Shown piece after piece: positions 12,321-15,578 of a DNA stretch of 15,578 bases. Position numbers and translations under genes: made by a program. Below the pieces are notes generated by a model. It was not told where the DNA came from. It worked only from the letters and a program-made list of their open reading frames with translations, and searched no databases. The number at the start of each line of letters is the position of its first letter. The first letter of the stretch is position 1. Source of the DNA: DATMQA01 sp035566895 (GTDB taxonomy: Bacteria > Verrucomicrobiota > Verrucomicrobiia > Limisphaerales > UBA8199); contig DATMQA010000045.1 in NCBI GenBank assembly GCA_035566895.1, positions 1 through 15,578 of the forward strand, given 5' to 3'.

Positions 12321-13903
12321 GTTGGTTCACGGCCTTCGCCTTCCTTCCCCTGCCCCGGCCGGTAGCTGGCCATGACCCAATCGCTGAGGACTTTGTCCGG
12401 GAACTGGACGGCGTCGGTATCGAGAACGAATTCCTGCTGGCCGGAATTTTGGGCGATCAGCTTGAGGCCGAACTGGAAGTCTTTGAAGCGTTTGGCGCAG
12501 AGGTCGCGAACCGGTTGAGCCGCAGCGAGGGCTTCGTTCACCAGCAGATCGGCCGCGGCAGAGGTGAAGCTGATTTTCATCCCGTGATTTTCCTGGAAAC
12601 GGCGGGCGTATTCATCGACCAGTTGGCGGGCGACAATTCGCTCCTCCTGCTTCGGATCCCCCAAAATCTTGATCAACTCAGCGGCAGGACTATCCACCAG
12701 TTCACGGGTGACGACGAAGCGCTTCACATTCGAGGAAGGCAGCTCAAATTTGATGTCGCGGAACACGCGCTCGCAGACGGTCATCAGGCCGCGCGCGCCG
12801 GTGCGCTCCTCGCCCGCCCGCTCGGCGATTCGCCGCAAGCCCTCATCGGAGAACAGCACTTCGATGCCGTACGCCGCGAAATCCTGTTCGTACTGCCGGA
12901 TGATGCTGCCCTCGGAGTTTTTCAGGATGAGAAACAAGTCATCCACGTTCAACGAATGGCAGACCACGCGGACGGGCAGCCGGCCGATGAATTCCGGCTC
13001 GAAGCCGAACTCGATAAAATCGGGGGTTTGAGAGTGATCGAGGACTTGCTCGGTGGTTTCCAGCGGGCGCTCCTTGGCTCCAAAGCCGATGGTCGCCTCG
13101 CGCAGGCGCTTGCGGATGATGTTTTCCAACCCGCCAAAGGCGCCGCTGACGATGAACAGGATATGCTTGGTGTTGATGGTGGTTGGGGCTTTGCGGCCGC
13201 GCTGGGTGAAATCTATCATCGCCTGGATTTGCCCGGCGATGTCATTGGCTGACCGCGCCGGCACCTCGGTCTCTTCCATCAGCTTGAGTAAATTGGTCTG
13301 CACGCCGCGGCCGCTGACATCCCGCCCGCTAACGTTGCTGGCGGCGGCGATCTTGTCGATCTCATCAATGTAAATGATGCCGTATTGCGCGCGGGTGACA
13401 TCGCCCTCCGCCAGGCGCATCAGGTCGCGCACCATATCCTCGACATCTCCCCCGACATAGCCGGTCTCGGAAAACTTAGTGGCGTCAGCTTTGACGAACG
13501 GCACGCCAATTAAGTCCGCTGCGTTACGGATGAGAAAGGTTTTGCCGACGCCGGTTGGGCCAATGAGAATGATATTTTGCTTGGCGTAATTGGGAGATTC
13601 CTTGCCTTCGAGCGCCAGCCGCACATGATGGTAATGATCGCACAAAGCGACGCTAAGGACCTTCTTGGCTTCATCCTGTTTAATGACGAAGCGGTCGAGG
13701 TAAGCCTTTACCTCGCGCGGTTTGTACTTGAATTCAAATTCCTCCGGCTTGGGTTTGTTCTCCTCGTCCTCTGGCGTCCCCGCGTTTTCCGGCCTGGCAA
13801 AGCCAGCCATCTGGCGGCCTTGCATATGTTGCCGCATGATCTCCGCCAACTGCCGCTGGAAATCCTCCGGCGAGGGCGGTCCGTCCCGGAACTTTTGTCT
13901 CAT
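12290..13903 (-). CDS. ClpX-like AAA+ unfoldase without zinc-binding domain, with C-terminal extension
   Basis: A 537-residue ATPase. Residues 1-60 are a charged, probably flexible N-terminus in place of the ClpX zinc finger. The AAA+ core shows Walker A GPTGVGKT (115-122), pore loop GYVG (148-151), Walker B IIYIDE (176-181), the IGF tripeptide (272-274) that docks on ClpP in ClpX, arginine finger in FIGRLP (R308) and sensor 2 TGARGL (R371). It should unfold proteins, probably for a ClpP-type peptidase. Residues from about 420 to 512 extend past the normal ClpX end and look like a second helix-beta lid-like domain; the last 25 residues are disordered. No clpP lies beside it. The start is ATG; no Shine-Dalgarno. 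It is probably an additional unfoldase rather than the housekeeping ClpX. Confidence 0.88.
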   Translation of the reverse strand: MRQKFRDGPPSPEDFQRQLAEIMRQHMQGRQMAGFARPENAGTPEDEENKPKPEEFEFKYKPREVKAYLDRFVIKQDEAKKVLSVALCDHYHHVRLALEGKESPNYAKQNIILIGPTGVGKTFLIRNAADLIGVPFVKADATKFSETGYVGGDVEDMVRDLMRLAEGDVTRAQYGIIYIDEIDKIAAASNVSGRDVSGRGVQTNLLKLMEETEVPARSANDIAGQIQAMIDFTQRGRKAPTTINTKHILFIVSGAFGGLENIIRKRLREATIGFGAKERPLETTEQVLDHSQTPDFIEFGFEPEFIGRLPVRVVCHSLNVDDLFLILKNSEGSIIRQYEQDFAAYGIEVLFSDEGLRRIAERAGEERTGARGLMTVCERVFRDIKFELPSSNVKRFVVTRELVDSPAAELIKILGDPKQEERIVARQLVDEYARRFQENHGMKISFTSAAADLLVNEALAAAQPVRDLCAKRFKDFQFGLKLIAQNSGQQEFVLDTDAVQFPDKVLSDWVMASYRPGQGKEGEGREPTQPGDAAGRK

Positions 13904-13989
13904 AAAATCAATCTGATAGTCACCTAACGGGGTGCTGTAGTGCTGGGGCGGTAGTGATGCCGAAGCGAGCGTTCGTCAGGTCTCAGGCA

Positions 13990-14003
13990 AACTGGCGCCA
14001 GTT
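13990..14003. promoter_or_regulatory. 14-bp perfect palindrome between divergent genes
   Basis: AACTGGCGCCAGTT is fully self-complementary and lies in the 185-base gap between the ClpX-like gene (minus) and the DUF4202 gene (plus). It is placed where an operator for a dimeric repressor could control both. No convincing promoter hexamers were found around it. Confidence 0.35.
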
Positions 14004-14088
14004 CCATTACTCCAGAAAACCACCACACCATCACCCCATTCACGTCTCACCCTTGCCACACTAACCCACTTCTGAGATAAGACCAAGC

Positions 14089-14700
14089 ATGACGCAGGAA
14101 TTTCGGCCGCCGGACCCGCACCGCTTCGAGGCGGCAATACGCCGGTTTGACGAGGAGAATTCCCGCGATCCAAACGTGGAATTGGTGGATGGCGTGGCTC
14201 AACCCCGGGAATTGGTCTATGCGCGCCGGTTGACTGATTGGGTGTTGCGCCTCTGTCCCGCTGCGTCCGAAGCGGTGCGCCTGGCCGCGCGCTGCCAGCA
14301 CCTGTGCCGCTGGACGGTGCCGCGCCAATCCTATCCCATGACGCGCCCAGGGTACTTGCAGTGGCGTGAAGGTCTGAAGAAATTCCATGCGCAAAAGGCC
14401 GGCGAGATTTTGCGTGAGGTCGGCTACCCGGACGAGCTGATTTCCCGCGTGCAGGCTCTCAACCTCAAAAAGGGATTTCCGCAAGACCCGGAAACCCGCG
14501 TGCTGGAAGACGCCCTTTGCCTGGTTTTCCTGGAACACCAGTTGGCCGAGCTCGCCCGCAAGGCGACCGAGGAGAAGGTCGTGAATGCGCTGCAAAAGTC
14601 CTGGACGAAGATGACCCCCGCCGCTCGCGAGTTGGCATTGCAACTCTCTTACACCCCACCGGAGAAAGCGCTGTTGGAAAAGGCGTTGGCGGGAGGTTAG
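14089..14700 (+). CDS. DUF4202 family protein
   Basis: A 203-residue, mostly helical cytoplasmic protein. It carries the conserved blocks of DUF4202: RFDEENSRDPN (19-29), PRELVYARRLTDWVLRL (39-55), LAARCQHLCRWTVPRQSYPM (65-84), GYLQWREGLKKFHA (88-101) and LEDALCLVFLEH (139-150). H71, H100, E140/D141 and H150 are candidates for a metal site, somewhat like HD-domain helices, but the family's reaction is unknown to me. Length is normal for the family. Its TAG overlaps the TAA of the convergent gene by 3 bases (TTAG). No Shine-Dalgarno is seen before the ATG. Confidence 0.85.
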   Translation: MTQEFRPPDPHRFEAAIRRFDEENSRDPNVELVDGVAQPRELVYARRLTDWVLRLCPAASEAVRLAARCQHLCRWTVPRQSYPMTRPGYLQWREGLKKFHAQKAGEILREVGYPDELISRVQALNLKKGFPQDPETRVLEDALCLVFLEHQLAELARKATEEKVVNALQKSWTKMTPAARELALQLSYTPPEKALLEKALAGG

Positions 14701-15560
14701 GGTATCACCTTAATCGCGAACTCCGCGAGGATAGCATCGTCCGCCAACAACTTTGCTTCTTTAGGCCGAAACTGGGCGAACAAGTTATAGGTGCCGGGCT
14801 TCGCGAAAGCCTGGCGGAAGCGAATCGTCTGCTCCCCGCCGCCCCGGTTCTCAGGATGGGCGTGGAGATAGACCGACAAATCCTCCCGCACGAGCACCAA
14901 ATGCATCGGCGCACCGAGAAAGTTCTCTAACTCCTCAGGCTTTCCTGCTGCATCGTGGATGGTGAACTGGAATTGGTTGGTCCGCCCGCTAACGAGAGGC
15001 TCCGGGTGTGTGAGATTGATTTGGTATCCAGCCCTGGTCACCGAATTGGTCGGGGCAAGGTCCGCGCCCGGGCCGCCCGGGCTGCCGCTTATGGTGAGCA
15101 GCGGATGGCCGAACGAATACGAGACGCCGCGATATTTCACATCCGACCAAATCTTGTACTTCCCGCCCCGGGCGAAGGTGTGACTCACCTCCCAAACCCC
15201 AGGTGAGACTCTGGTGGGATGGATATGAAAAAATTCGCTCAGATCGTCCCTGACGCCGATAATGTGCATGAATTTCTCATGCTCAATCTGCAAACGATCC
15301 ACGGGAAAACTCCTGGGTCTCTGGCAAACAAAGAAACGGAGTGTGACCGCCTGATGGAGCTGCGCCGGCCCGCTCATAAGCTCGACCGCCAAGCCCTGCT
15401 TGATCTCACTTGTTTCGTAGTAGAAGTGCGGGCCGGAAAGAAACCCGCACACCGGGTCCGATGGCGCGGGCGGAGCGCCCAGTTCTGGCGCCGCAACTCC
15501 TGCGAAGAGTGACAAGGCAAGGCTCAACAAGCTCCTCAAGCTGGTGTCTCGGCGCTTCAT
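14697..15560 (-). CDS. Secreted protein with two His-rich, probably metal-binding repeats
   Basis: A 287-residue protein with a signal peptide (basic RR start, hydrophobic SLLSLALSLFAGVAA, end near residue 24). Two beta-rich repeats share one pattern: MH, ten residues ending in DLS, then HxHP. They are M98-H99 with H112 and H114 (DDLSEFFHIHP), and M219-H220 with H233 and H235 (EDLSVYLHAHP), 121 residues apart; each is followed by a strand pair ending GGKYKIW or PGTYNLF. Such repeats occur in periplasmic proteins linked to copper or other heavy-metal handling, so a metal-binding role is likely but unproven. The mature N-terminus also has SDPVCG. AGGGG lies too close to the ATG to be a normal ribosome site. 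Transport or electron-transfer partners are not in the window. Confidence 0.65.
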   Translation of the reverse strand: MKRRDTSLRSLLSLALSLFAGVAAPELGAPPAPSDPVCGFLSGPHFYYETSEIKQGLAVELMSGPAQLHQAVTLRFFVCQRPRSFPVDRLQIEHEKFMHIIGVRDDLSEFFHIHPTRVSPGVWEVSHTFARGGKYKIWSDVKYRGVSYSFGHPLLTISGSPGGPGADLAPTNSVTRAGYQINLTHPEPLVSGRTNQFQFTIHDAAGKPEELENFLGAPMHLVLVREDLSVYLHAHPENRGGGEQTIRFRQAFAKPGTYNLFAQFRPKEAKLLADDAILAEFAIKVIP

Positions 15561-15578
15561 TCCCCTGGCGGGCCATTC

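Noticed and set aside
12317..13252. Open frame of 311 codons antisense to the ClpX-like gene
   Set aside because: Shadow of a well-supported AAA+ gene; no independent evidence.

Overview
The window is about 15.6 kb of GC-rich bacterial chromosome. Several traits point to Verrucomicrobiota, probably the Pedosphaera/Limisphaerales side: mosaic hairpin (REP-like) repeats between genes, very few Shine-Dalgarno sequences, exported proteins with Tat-like leaders, and a ClpX-like unfoldase without a zinc finger. This assignment is inference, because no rRNA or universal marker gene is present. I see no tRNA, rRNA, CRISPR array, integrase, transposase or phage gene.

Left part (1-5017). The window opens with the 3' end of a YfhO-type membrane protein gene. 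A 400-base gap follows that is not empty. On the minus strand it holds four consecutive hairpins, the last with a U-tract, and I read this as an unrecognised structured small RNA or a long structured 3' UTR. Next come a divergent pair: a TIM-barrel sugar-phosphate isomerase (minus) and a B12-binding radical SAM/DUF4080 enzyme (plus), separated by a small inverted-repeat element built from 7-bp units. A 54-residue membrane protein runs tail to tail into a frameshifted GlsB/YeaQ-like gene, which sits behind a DUF883-like gene on the minus strand. D-aminoacyl-tRNA deacylase (dtd) is divergent from these.

Middle part (5180-12320), all plus strand. A LytS-type histidine kinase and a LytTR response regulator form a two-component pair, separated by a REP-like element that supplies the kinase stop codon. 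They are followed by a secreted three-EF-hand protein closed by a clear terminator, a secreted OB-fold-like protein, an exported C45/phospholipase-B-like Ntn hydrolase, a Tat-exported aldo/keto reductase, and a metallo-beta-lactamase-fold protein whose start overlaps the reductase stop.

Right part (12290-15578). The ClpX-like AAA+ ATPase (minus) overlaps the end of the MBL gene by 31 bp and is divergent from a DUF4202 gene. That gene converges, with overlapping stop codons, on a secreted protein carrying two His-rich, probably metal-binding repeats.

The strongest candidates for something undescribed are the four-hairpin RNA at 591-780, the REP-like element at 6385-6533, the scattered 7-bp-period repeats, and the ClpX-like protein with an extra C-terminal domain. 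No complete new defence or biosynthetic system is visible.
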